In this document: in pieces, positions 19,501 through 28,975 of the stretch | Numbering within the stretch: position 1 is the stretch's first letter | Layout: every line of letters starts with the position of its first letter | Origin: an uncultured Cohaesibacter sp. | Lineage (GTDB): Bacteria; Pseudomonadota; Alphaproteobacteria; Rhizobiales; Cohaesibacteraceae | Assembly (NCBI RefSeq): GCF_963662805.1 | Contig: NZ_OY759868.1 | Location: 1-64,000 of the forward strand | Direction: 5' to 3' | DNA: 64,000 bases | Made by a program: the position numbers and the translations under genes | Notes under the pieces: model-generated | What the model was told of the DNA's origin: nothing | Databases searched by the model: none | Seen by the model: the letters and a program-made list of their open reading frames with translations, nothing else

Positions 19501-21739
19501 CCTCGAGATCACCACGAAGACCGAGAATTTCAACGCGGTCCTTGGCTCCCGCTCTCAGGAACTGTCTGCAATCCTTGACGAAAAAGGCAATGCCGTCGTC
19601 ATGGCTCTGGACAGCCGGTCGTCCAACATCACGGACACCTTCCAGAAAGCCGGCGAGAGCATCATTCACGCCCTGTCCAGCCGCGGTGGCGAAATCGCCA
19701 AGGCGGTCGCAGAGGAAAGCGCCAAAGCATCCCGCACCCCTGCCCTCACCGGGGAGACCCTCGTCACGGCAATCGCGGAAAACAGCTCCCGGGCAACCGA
19801 GACGCTGGACGAAAGCGCCAGCCGCGCCGTTCAGGCCATCACTGAAAGCTCCGATCGCTCTGTCAACTCGCTGACGAGTTCCACGGATCGTGCGGCCCAG
19901 GACCATGGCGGCAAGCTCGCAACAGGCCCTTCAGGCTCTGGAAGAAAGCACCACCAGAACCCAGATGACGCTGTCGAACAGCGCCCGTCAGGCAGCGGAA
20001 GCCTTCACTCAAAGCACCAGCGGCACACTGGCCGCGATGGGAAGAAAGCTCCAACCGCACGGTCGAAGCCCTTACCATCACGTCCCGAACAGGCACGCAG
20101 CGCACTCGAGGCTTCGTCTGGCAATCTCGTCAAGGCCATTGCCCAGAGCAGCCACGATGCGATCTTCAACCCTTCGACAGCTCCAACAAGCGTCTCATTG
20201 AGGCCATCCGGACGTCGGCCGAAGAAGCCTGCCCAGTCCATGAGCAACACCAACGAGTTGCTGCGCAGCGATGGCACCGAGATCGTCGAACGCCTGAAGA
20301 ATGCCAACGACACCCTGTCCGAACTGCTGCTCAACGCAGGCCACAGCCTGTCGACCATCGAGAGACCAGCCTCTCGGCGCAGACCGCCCAGTTCCGCCAG
20401 GTCGTGGAAACCGTGGTCAGCGAGGCAGGCAGCTCGACCCAGCTAACTCACCGGTCATGTGCATGACCTGCGCGATGTTTCGGGCAGCATCCTCGATCAG
20501 GTCGCCAACCTGACCAACAAGTTCGAGGAACAGGCCTCCGCCCTCGTCAACACGACGCGGATCATGGAAGCCACCAACAACCGTCTGGAAGGCACGGCAG
20601 AAGAACGCCGCGCCATGCTCGCCAGCAATGACCGAGGGAACTGTCCCAGCGCACCGAAGCAATCGAAGGCGTGCTGAACAACTTCACCTCGATCATCGCT
20701 AGCACGCTCAGCACCGCCGAGGGCCGCGCCCGCGACGTGGGCATGCTCCTCAGCCAGAGCACCGAGGGTGTCTCCAAGGAAGTCATGGATCAGCTCGAAC
20801 AGCTGCGCATCAACGCAGCGTCTGAGGGTCGCCGTGCTGCCGAGTCCATCCGTGCCGGTACAGCGCGAGATGAGCGAGGAAATGGCTCAGTCCATGGCCG
20901 AGGCAAACTCGCGCTTCGAACAGGCCACGCAGGACATCCGCTCGATCACTCAGGAGATCAAGCGCGATCTGGACATGACCCGCAACGAACTCAAACAGGG
21001 CCTCAACGAGCTTCCGGGTGAAACCCGCGAGGCAACCGGTGCCATGCGTCGCGTCGTCTCCGAACAGATCGATGCTCTGAAAGAACTGTCTCGAGTGGTT
21101 CAGCGTCATGGCAATGCCTTTGACACCATCCCAGCCGAACGCGCCAGCAGCCGCGCCTCATCGGCCCCGGCCCCGGCAGCACAGGCTCCTGCCCCTGCTC
21201 CAGCACCGCGCTCTCTTCCGCCAGTTCAGCAGACTACCCGTCAGCCAGAACCGCAGCAGCCAAGGCGCACCGCTGAGCTAGCAGCTACACCGCTCCTTCC
21301 TCTCATGAGGATGATGGCAACCGCTCCGGTGGTTGGGTCTCCGACCTTCTGCGTCGGGCCTCCCAGCCGCATGACAACCTGCCACAGCCGGGCGATGCAA
21401 GCCGCTCTCGAGCCCCTGTCGCGCGACATCGTTCGCGGCATCGACGACAACAATCAGGCCATGGCTTGGGAAAGCTATCGTCGCGGCGAAGGCGGAAGCT
21501 TCACCCGCCGCCCTCTACACCCCTGAAGGGTCAGCAGACCTTTGAAGACGTGCGGATGCGCTATCAACGGGACAATGACTTCCCGCACCACGGTCAACCG
21601 CTACGTCGCCGACTATGAGCGGATCCTCGATGATATCTCGAGAAAAGACCGTGACGGCACCGCCACCATGGACTATCTGACCTCCGATACCGGCAAGGTC
21701 TACACCATGCTGGCCCACGCAAGCGGACGCCTCGGGTAA
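16553..21739 (+). CDS. Giant polar-growth (GPR/RgsE-like) membrane coiled-coil protein with 11-residue repeats
   Basis: Protein of about 1,720 residues. Residues 1-95 are hydrophilic; two membrane segments follow at ~98-122 (YWFATILSIVWFAIGTASFYF) and ~140-160 (ATIAGIVLPVILFFMMAYIVV). From ~281 to ~1063 the chain is an almost unbroken 11-residue repeat, about 70 units, each with two hydrophobic positions and Gly, Ser or Arg at the unit boundary. A Pro/Ala linker and a conserved end (GGWVSDLLRRAS, then SRDIV and MAWESYRRGEGG) follow. This architecture matches the growth-pole-ring protein of Agrobacterium (GPR) and RgsE of Sinorhizobium, often annotated as kinesin- or apolipoprotein-like. After 19900 the frame changes at least ten times; all breaks I traced are repairable by removing inserted bases. 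The final stop is at 21739. Confidence 0.8.
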
Positions 21740-21805
21740 ACCCGGGGCAACTGCCCGGCGCGGTAAGCGCAAGTGGCAGCTCGCCAGACGGCTGAACAGA
21801 CAAAC

Positions 21806-21833
21806 AAAAAGGGTGCCAATCGGCACCCTTTTT
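21806..21833. terminator. Bidirectional intrinsic terminator
   Basis: Perfect 12-base stem AAAAAGGGTGCC with loop AATC and its complement, giving A-runs and T-runs on both sides. It lies between the convergent giant repeat gene and the CheZ-family gene and can stop transcription from either direction. Confidence 0.9.
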
Positions 21834-21894
21834 AATGACTTGCTCTGTTAGCAGCTCGAAAGCCATCCAGATCACAACTTGACCAGCTTCAGTC

Positions 21895-23179
21895 CTAGCT
21901 GAACTGCGCCACGCGATCCACCAGCTCGGCCTCTTCGCTTGCCGCTTCCTCGGCCTCTTCAGCGGACAGCCCTGCCTTGGCAAAGACATCGGCTTCTTCC
22001 CCTTCTGCGGCAGTGGCGAAAATGTCTGCATCGATTTCGGCGACGATTTCCTCAGCAGTCTTATGGGCATCCTCTTCGTCAGCTTCAGGCCGATGCGAAA
22101 ACGTCCGCAGCGGGTTCTTCTGCATCATCGGCAGCCTCTTCGGCTGTCTCGACAACCATTTCAGCCTCAGCGACTTCATCCTCACGCGCTCTCGGCATTG
22201 GCCTGACCTTCAGCCCAGTCGAGATCGGACAGATCCATGCAGTCGTCGTCAACCGCAACGGTTTCAGCTTCTTCAGCGGCTGCTTCATCTGCAGCCAGAG
22301 CCTCAACTTCGTCCCTCGGCGACTGCATCGTCTTCGTCGATGGCGACAGCTTCAAAAATCATCGGTATCGATCAGATCGTCGTCGCTTCCGCCGACAGTG
22401 TCAAACAACGCGTCAACATCATCCTGATTGGCTTCGAGGTCTACCCCTTCCTGATTGAGCAGGGCATCCACATCATCCTGTTCAAACCCCCTCACCAGCA
22501 AGAGCAGGCCCATTGAGGAGATGCTTGTCCCGGACGCGTGTCGTGTGCCTTGGCGTGGGTATGATCGATGTCGACCTCGTGAGCTTCAAAGCCCCAGATA
22601 TCGACCATGGAATTGATGCGGCTTTCAACATACCGCATGGCATCGACAATCTTGCGGATGCGTTTGCCCCGGTCAGATCCTGGAACGAGCAGGCCATATA
22701 GATGTTGGTCGCTTCCATATCGAGCGCGTCACAACTGTCGTTGTCGACCCCCTGCTCGCGCAGGGTCCATGCGAATTCCTGAATTTTCTCGGCAGCACCG
22801 AGAATGTCACTCGTCGCTGTTTTCAGTCTGGGACACGATCGCATCCAGCTCGCTCGAGGCTCGTTCGAAAGCGCTCTGAGCCTTCGTTGTCCTCGTGCTT
22901 GATCTGGGCGATTTCCTTTTTCGTCTTCTCGATCGCGGCAGCCATGTCCGCCAGATCCATCTTCACACGATGCAATCAGGCGACGACGGCGCCTGTTCCC
23001 GAACGACGGTTTTTTCCAGTTTATCTATGGCGTTTAATAGAGTATCTGTATCAGGCATTCCGATTGCGTCTTGCAAATTCGGAAAGAAACCATCGACCTC
23101 GAGCGGTCTCCATCACAGCGGCTTCAATTGCCAGATAGTCCTCTTGCCGAAGGGGCGTTGGTGGCATTGGCTTGCTCAT
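21895..23179 (-). CDS. CheZ-family chemotaxis protein (frame broken by several insertions)
   Basis: Reconstructed across several frames on the minus strand. The start at 23179 gives MSKPMPPTPLRQEDYLAIEAAVMETARGRWF, then an open stretch with ADTDTLLNAIDKLE, a helical part with MDLADMAAAIEKTKKEIAQIK, then ATSDILGAAEKIQEFAWTLREQG and the CheZ hallmark ATNIYMACSFQDLTG. The tail is very acidic (Asp/Glu/Ala) and ends EEAELVDRVAQFS at 21895. CheZ-type proteins dephosphorylate CheY-P; the catalytic Asp-Gln pair would be in SFQDLTG. No single frame spans the gene: breaks occur near 23045, 22975, 22870, 22815, 22660 and several below 22480. An assembly artefact is more likely than a pseudogene. Confidence 0.7.
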
Positions 23180-23299
23180 GGTCCAGACCAAAAATCCTTA
23201 ATTGAACGGCACGACTCAGTGCCAAAACTACTTAGTGGCAAGTCGATGCTACATCCGAATTCCTTAACGCTACTTTACCGCTTCTCGAGAAGAACTGCC

Positions 23300-24515
23300 A
23301 TGACGACAGCAGCACAACGCGGGTATCCGACAAGAATTTTCCATATTCTTTGCTGCGTTCTTTTTTCCGCTAGGTATCTACCTACCATTCTTTGGAGTCT
23401 GGCTGGAAGATTTGGGCATGAGTGCGCAGGAAATCGGATTTATCCTTACAATTCCGATGATAACCCGGCGTACTTTGTACGCCGATCATGGCTGGTATTT
23501 CTGACAAGCTCGGAGATCGCAAGCTCGCATTGATTTTGTACAGCAGTCTTTACACCGCTTCATTCGGCCTGATTCTGCTTGGTGACAATTTGTTATGGAT
23601 CGCTTGCATCATGACACTTTCCCACATGGCACAAAGTGCAATCGTGCCATTGAGCGATTCACTTGCGCTGGCCGGAACCCGTCGGCACGGGGTTTCGATT
23701 ACGGCAAAATGCGCAGCTGGGGATCTGTCGCCTTCATGATCTCCAACCTTGTTGGCGGCACGCTCCTCGATGCCATGGGAGCCAGCAGCATCATCTGGCT
23801 GTTGGTGCTGGGCAACCTGTTGCACACAACGGCCTCCTTCTTCCTACCGGCAGATCCCCGCCTCATCGACAATAGAACATTGGGCAAGGGCGCCCGTCTC
23901 GACTGGAAACAGCTGAGCCAGTTCGTACAGCCCGGATTCTGGCTCATCCTTTGTTCGATCTCGACCATTCAGGCCTCCCATAGCCTGCTCTATGCCTTTG
24001 GCACGATCTATTGGCGCGAAATCGGGATCTCCGCCAACATGACCGGCATTTTCTGGTCGATCTCCGTCTTCGCCGAAGTCATCCTGCTGTTTTTCTCCAA
24101 GAAGCTCCTTGGCAGGATCACATGGCGCGCGCTCCTGATCATCGGTGCAGTCACCGCAGTCGCCCGTTGGGTCATCATGCCCATCCAGCTTCCCGAATAT
24201 GGTTTTTTGATCCTGCAAATGTTTCATGCAGGCAGCTTTGCCTGTTCCCACCTCGGTGCGATGTTTTTCATTTCCGAGACGGTCGACGATGAAATCTCCG
24301 GCACCGCACAGGGTCTCTATACCATGCTCAACGGCCTGACCATGTCGCTGGCGACTTTCGCCTCCGGCTTCTTTTATGGCCGGTTCGATGGCGATGCCTT
24401 CTATCTCATGGCCACTTTCGGTCTTGTCTCGCTCGCCATGTTGGCGCTCGCCCGCCTGTTTCCAGTCGGCCACATCGGGGCAGGCAAGGTGGACAACACG
24501 GAGCCCAGCGCATGA
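23300..24515 (+). CDS. MFS transporter, 3-phenylpropionate (HcaT)-like (frameshifted 5' half)
   Basis: Membrane carrier of the MFS_1-like group. Repairing insertions near 23345, 23470 and 23695 gives a continuous chain: MTTAAQRGYPTRIF, then FPLGIYLPFFGVWLEDLGMS, IMAGISDKLGDRKLALILYS, TRRHGFDYGKMRSWGSVAFM and the intact frame from about 23690 to the stop at 24515. SDKLGDRK is the MFS loop motif, and RRHGFDYGKMRSWGS is diagnostic of this subfamily (nucleoside/phenylpropionate-type). About 400 residues and twelve helices are expected. It is divergent from the CheZ gene. The substrate is not known. Confidence 0.75.
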
Positions 24516-24670
24516 CCCGCACCCTGATCAGCGGAAAATATCGTCAGGGCAATCAGGGAAAACCTTCGCACAGGCCTTGTACCGATACATCAAATTGAGG
24601 CACAAGACTTGCAAACGTCGGCCTTTCTTTCCAAGGTGGGTTCAGTCATGATTTACGGGTTTTCTGAACG

Positions 24671-24680
24671 GTGACGTCAC
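24671..24680. promoter_or_regulatory. Perfect palindrome upstream of the Mla operon
   Basis: GTGACGTCAC is a perfect ten-base palindrome 66 bases before the mlaE start, in a 230-base gap (24516-24745) that otherwise shows no gene. It could be an operator; chance occurrence is possible. Confidence 0.25.
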
Positions 24681-24745
24681 AAGGGCACAAACGGACCACC
24701 CGAACCATCTGCAGTCCGAGCTGACAAGGAACCAGAGAGCGAGAC

Positions 24746-25906
24746 ATGTCCGATCTGGGAACAAACATCGCCAAGACGTCACAACCTCCCACTCTGGGCA
24801 AGGACGGCACGCCTGCGTCCGACGTGATCTGGCTTGGCGGCGACTGGACGCTCGAAACCCTAGGCGATGCAGACAAGCTGGTTACCGAGACCCTTGAGGC
24901 TGGCTCTTCGGCAACGGCAGTCGATCTTGGCCGTCTCACCTCGCTCGACACCTCGGGCGCATGGGTGATTATTCGCCTGATGCGCGGGATCAATTTGGAG
25001 CAATCTGCCGTCCAGTCCATCGCCCCCTCCTACCAGACCCTGTTCGATGCCGTCTGGGAGACCAATCAGGTCAAACCACAAGCCACGCGACCGGCAGGCT
25101 ACCTCTGGAGCTTTGCCGAGACAACCGGGCGCGATGTCGTCGAGATCTATCGCGACATCACGATCCTTGCCCATCTGATGGGCGGTGTCATTGCCTGCCT
25201 TGGTGCAGCCCTGCTCGATCCGCGCAAGATCCGCTTCACCTCCATCGTCCACCATATCGATCAGACCGGTCTGAAGGCTGTTCCAATCGTTGCCTTCATG
25301 TCCTTTCTGGTTGGTGCCATCGTCGCCCAGCAGGGCGCTTTCCAGTTGCGCAAGTTCGGCGCAGAGCCCTTCGTGATCGATCTCGTCGGCATTCTGGTGC
25401 TGCGAGAGCTTGGCGTTCTGTTGACCGCCATCATGGTGGCTGGCCGCTCGGGAAGCGCCTTCACGGCCGAGATCGGCTCCATGCGCATGCGTGAGGAAAT
25501 CGACGCAATGCGGGTGATGGGCCTCAATGTTGTTGAGGTTCTGATCACCCCGCGGGTGATTGCTCTCATCATCGCCCTGCCCCTGCTTAGCATGGTGGCC
25601 AACGTCTCGGCGCTTGCTGGCGGCGGCATGTTGGCTATGGCTCTATTCCGACATCACCCCCGGCGCCTACATCAATTGGCTGCGAGAGGCCATCGCGGTC
25701 AACACCTTCATGGTCGGTGTGATCAAGGCCCCCTTCATGGCACTAATTATTGCGCTCATTTCCTGCTCGGAAGGACTGCAGGTCGGCGGCAAGCGCTGAG
25801 TCCCCTCGGTCGCCGCACAACCGCTTCTGTTGTCAAATCCATCTTCCTGATGGTGCTTATTGATGGCGTCTTCGCCATCTTCTTTGGCCCTTCAGTCGGA
25901 TATTAG
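24746..25906 (+). CDS. mlaE: MlaE-type permease with N-terminal STAS domain (frameshifted)
   Basis: Inner-membrane permease of an Mla-type lipid ABC transporter. Residues ~25-115 form a STAS domain (AVDLGRLTSLDTSGAWVIIRLM) that in most bacteria is a separate protein (MlaB); here it is fused in front of the MlaE domain. The permease part shows FMSFLVGAIVAQQGAFQLRKFGAE and the coupling region GRSGSAFTAEIGSMRMREEIDAMRVMG. Between about 25640 and 25795 the chain runs in another frame (WLYSDITPGAYINWLREAI) and then returns; three extra bases explain both shifts. It overlaps nothing and is followed by mlaF eight bases later. Confidence 0.82.
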   Translation: MSDLGTNIAKTSQPPTLGKDGTPASDVIWLGGDWTLETLGDADKLVTETLEAGSSATAVDLGRLTSLDTSGAWVIIRLMRGINLEQSAVQSIAPSYQTLFDAVWETNQVKPQATRPAGYLWSFAETTGRDVVEIYRDITILAHLMGGVIACLGAALLDPRKIRFTSIVHHIDQTGLKAVPIVAFMSFLVGAIVAQQGAFQLRKFGAEPFVIDLVGILVLRELGVLLTAIMVAGRSGSAFTAEIGSMRMREEIDAMRVMGLNVVEVLITPRVIALIIALPLLSMVANVSALAGGGMLAMALFRHHPRRLHQLAARGHRGQHLHGRCDQGPLHGTNYCAHFLLGRTAGRRQALSPLGRRTTASVVKSIFLMVLIDGVFAIFFGPSVGY

Positions 25907-25914
25907 GAGGGCAC

Positions 25915-26730
25915 ATGGACAACGGATGGCAAACATCACCAGCTCAGAACGGAATGCCAGATCAGGACATCCTTCTGTCGGTGCACGGATTGACGGTTGG
26001 CTTCTCCGATCGGGTCATCATCAAGAATCTCGACCTCGATGTCCGACGCGGTGAGTATCATCGGCATTGTCGGCGCTTCCGGGACGGGCAAATCCGTCCT
26101 CCTCAGGGCCGTTCTGGGACTGGTTCCCAAACGGGCGGGGCAATTCATCCTGTTTGGTCAGGACACCGACAGACTGTCCCGCAAGGAACGCCTTTGCCAT
26201 CGAGCGCCGCCTTGGCGTCCTGTTTCAGCATGGGGCCCTCTTCTCGTCACTGACGGTGTTTGCAGAATATTCAGGTGCCGATGCGTGAATATCTCTCCCT
26301 GCCACAAAGGCTAATGGACGAGCTGGCGATTTCCAAGATCGAACTTGTTGGCCTGCACCCCGATGCAGCCCATCAATATCCGTCGGAGCTATCTGGCGGC
26401 ATGATCAAAGCGCGCCGCACTCGCCCGTGCCCTCGCCCTCGATCCGGACCTTGTTCTGCTTGATGAGCCGACGTCCGGCCTCGATTCCGATCAGTGCCGA
26501 GGAGTTCGACGAACTCATTTCCACCCTCAGAAACACTTTGGGACTCACCGTTTTTTATGGTAACCCATGACCTCGACAGCCTTAATCAGGCGTGCGACCG
26601 GATTGCCGTGCTTGCCGAACAGAAAGTTCTGGTTACCGGGACGATGAAGGAACTTCAGGGATATGATCATCCCTGGATCCACCGATATTTCACCGGCAAG
26701 CGTGCCATCAGGCAATGGGACAGGAGTTGA
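25915..26730 (+). CDS. mlaF: MlaF-type ABC transporter ATPase (frameshifted)
   Basis: ATPase of the lipid transporter. A strong AGGAGGG site precedes the ATG at 25915. The pieces across frames are: DILLSVHGLTVGFSDRVIIKNLDLDV, Walker A GIVGASGTGKSVLLRAVLG, Q-loop LGVLFQHGALFSSLTV, signature YPSELSGGMIK, Walker B LVLLDEPTSGLD and H-loop MVTHDLDSLNQ. Six single extra bases (near 26055, 26190, 26265, 26410, 26490 and 26560) account for all frame changes, each in the same direction. Every functional motif survives, so the gene is probably intact in the organism. Confidence 0.82.
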
Positions 26731-26733
26731 CAG

Positions 26734-28136
26734 ATGGAAACCAAAGCAAATTTCGTTGCGATTGGCCTCTTCACGCTGATCCTGACCGCCGTCGGCTTCG
26801 GCTTTATCTACTGGATCGCTCGCTTTGACGACGTCAAGCCGATGCGCGAAGTCGTCGTGCGCTTCGAAGGGTCTGTTGCCGGTCTGTTCAAGGGCGGACA
26901 GGTCCTGTTCAACGGCATCAAGGTCGGGGAAGTGAACGGCCTCAACTATGATCCGGACGACCCCAAATATGTACGCGCCAATCTCAGCGTGGATTCGGAA
27001 ATTCCGCTCAAACAGGACAGCCGCGTCGAGCTGTCCTTTCAGGGCCTCACTGGCGTCCGGCACCGTCGAGATCAAGGGTGGCAGCACGAACCCTGCCTGA
27101 CCTCCTCGATCAGCCCGGCGTCCCGCAGCTGACCGCCAGCACCTCCGCCCTCCAGGATCTGATGTCCGGCGCACGGCAGATCCTCGCCCGCGCCGATTCC
27201 GTCCTGATGAAGGTCGAGAAGGTCGTCGACGAAAACGAAGGCCGGATCAACAATTCCAATCAAGAATGTCGAGGCCTTCACCGACGCACTCAACAACAAC
27301 ACGGGCAACATCGATACCTTCCTTGCAGATGCCTCCGGCGCAGCCAAGGGGCCTAACGAGCCTCTCAGCAAGGCTTGAGACGCTGAGCGACCGGGCCGAA
27401 ACCCTGCTCGCCGCCGTTTAGCCCGGACAGCGTGAAGAACAGTGTCGCCAACATAGAGAAATTCAGCGACAAGCTGGCAAGTGCCTCCGATCAGTTTGAC
27501 ACTGTGGTCAAGGACGCATCCGAAGCGGCCAAGGGCATCAACAAATTCTCCGCCGACCTTTCCACGTCCCTGGGCAAAGTCGACACGCTGGTCGAAAGCG
27601 TAGATCCGGCAACCGTCAAGAAAGCCGTTGCCTCACTTGGCACCTTTGCCGACTCGCTGGACAAATCGTCCGATGACATCGGCCAGATTGTCGATCAGGC
27701 CAAACAGGCAGCGGGCAATGTCAACGAATTCTCCCAGACCCTGAATTCGCGCACCGACGACTTCAACCAGATCATCACCGACGCCAAGGAAATCTCTGGC
27801 CGCTTGCGCGTGGCCTCCGAGCGTGTCGATGGATTGCTGAACAAGGTGGACGGTGTTCTGGGTGATGAGGAAGGCACCAAGGGCGTCATCGAGGAAGTCA
27901 CCCTCGCCGCACGCTCCATTCGGCGCCTGTCCGACAGTTTCCAGTCGCGGGCCGACGAAATCGCCGGAGGATTGGCTCGATTCTCGGGACAGGGCCTCAG
28001 AGAAGTCGAAACCATGGTCGGAGAGGCCCGCCGCACGATGCGCAAGCTCGAAAGCGCGGTGGACAAGCTTGAAAGTGATCCCTCCAGCCTTATTTTTGGT
28101 GGCAACAAGGTCAAAACATACGACCGCCGCCATTGA
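26734..28136 (+). CDS. mlaD: MlaD-family lipid-binding protein (frameshifted)
   Basis: Periplasmic, membrane-anchored MCE protein that passes lipid between permease and outer membrane. It starts METKANFVAIGLFTLILTAVGFGFIYWIAR (signal anchor), then the MCE fold VVRFEGSVAGLFKGGQVLFNGIKVGEV. After residue ~105 a long helical tail rich in Asp, Ser and Ala follows (SVANIEKFSDKLASASDQFD and similar), forming a coiled-coil extension of about 330 residues. Five extra bases near 27058, 27092, 27262, 27352 and 27420 split the frame; the part from 27432 to the stop at 28136 is intact. It directly follows mlaF. Confidence 0.8.
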
Positions 28137-28313
28137 TCCTGTCGCATTGGCGGGATAAGAGTTTGAAAAGAATTTATTGCCTATAGTTTTTCGGATTGTG
28201 GCAAAAAGGCAAAGAGTGCTTTGATTTTCGAGCCTGTCGCCAAAAACACTTTGGCTTCCCGGTCGAACTGGTTAAAGTGCGCTAGTGATGGGTTTGTCAT
28301 CTGGGGTGAGCAT

Positions 28314-28919
28314 TTGTTGGGTTATCGGACAGTTTTGCGTCGTTTGGCGGTTGTGAGCGTATGTGGCCTGCTTGCAGCCTGCTCTGCCGTGGGCGGCAAG
28401 AAGGAACTGACGACCTATGACCTGACGGCACCGACGAATTTCTCCGACATCAGCGGCAGAACCAACGCCCAGCTGCTGGTCTCCATGCCAACGGCGCTGA
28501 AATCCCTCGACAGCGAGATGATCGTCGTACGTCCAGGCGGTGCCGAAATCACCTATTTCGGTGACTCCCAGTGGAGCGACAAGCTACCGGTTCTGGTGCA
28601 GGACAAACTGATCCAGACGCTTGAGAATTCCGGCCGCGTCCGCTCGGTTGCCAAACCGGGAGACGGCGTGGTCGTCGACTACAAGATCGCAACGACCATT
28701 CGCGCCTTCGAGCTGGTGGATGAACAGGGCGGTCAGGCCCGCGTCTCCCTGTCCGTGAAGATCATCAACGACCGCAATGGTCGTGTGCGCGCCTCTCGCC
28801 TCTTCACGGCGACAGCACCTGCAAACATCGCTAATACGCCCAAGGCTGTTGCGGCCCTCGACACAGCGATGGACAGCGTTCTTCGCCAGCTGTTGCTCTG
28901 GGTTGTCAAGACGATCTGA
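28314..28919 (+). CDS. ABC-type transport auxiliary lipoprotein
   Basis: Outer-membrane-type lipoprotein of the PqiC/ABC-auxiliary family, often the last gene of MCE operons. The signal peptide LRRLAVVSVCGLLAACS ends in the lipobox LAAC, placing a lipidated cysteine just after ~20 residues. The mature part contains LTTYDLTAP and LLVSMPTALKSLDSEMIVVRP, then ITYFGDSQWSDKLPVLVQDKLIQTLENSGR, the conserved core. No ATG fits near the signal peptide; TTG at 28314 or 28317 behind a GGGGTGAG stretch is the best start. It probably helps deliver lipid to the outer membrane for the mlaEFD products. Confidence 0.78.
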   Translation: MLGYRTVLRRLAVVSVCGLLAACSAVGGKKELTTYDLTAPTNFSDISGRTNAQLLVSMPTALKSLDSEMIVVRPGGAEITYFGDSQWSDKLPVLVQDKLIQTLENSGRVRSVAKPGDGVVVDYKIATTIRAFELVDEQGGQARVSLSVKIINDRNGRVRASRLFTATAPANIANTPKAVAALDTAMDSVLRQLLLWVVKTI

Positions 28920-28975
28920 AGCTTAGACTCGCTTCTGGCCCCGCCCTCCTAGATCTTTAACTCGTCTCCGCCCCG

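Noticed and set aside
17393..19740. Direct repeats that might suggest a CRISPR array
   Set aside because: Units are 33-base coding repeats with diverged sequence and no identical repeat/spacer alternation.
18464..19906. 480-codon minus-strand open frame
   Set aside because: It mirrors the 11-residue repeat of the giant polar gene; long antisense frames follow from the 33-base periodicity.
24516..24597. Short frame overlapping the MFS stop (ATGA)
   Set aside because: Only about 26 codons, polar and without ribosome site; overlap alone is not enough.
19900..28136. Pseudogene island
   Set aside because: All conserved motifs persist in alternating frames, no in-frame nonsense substitutions were needed, and all shifts have the same sign, so sequencing error explains it better.
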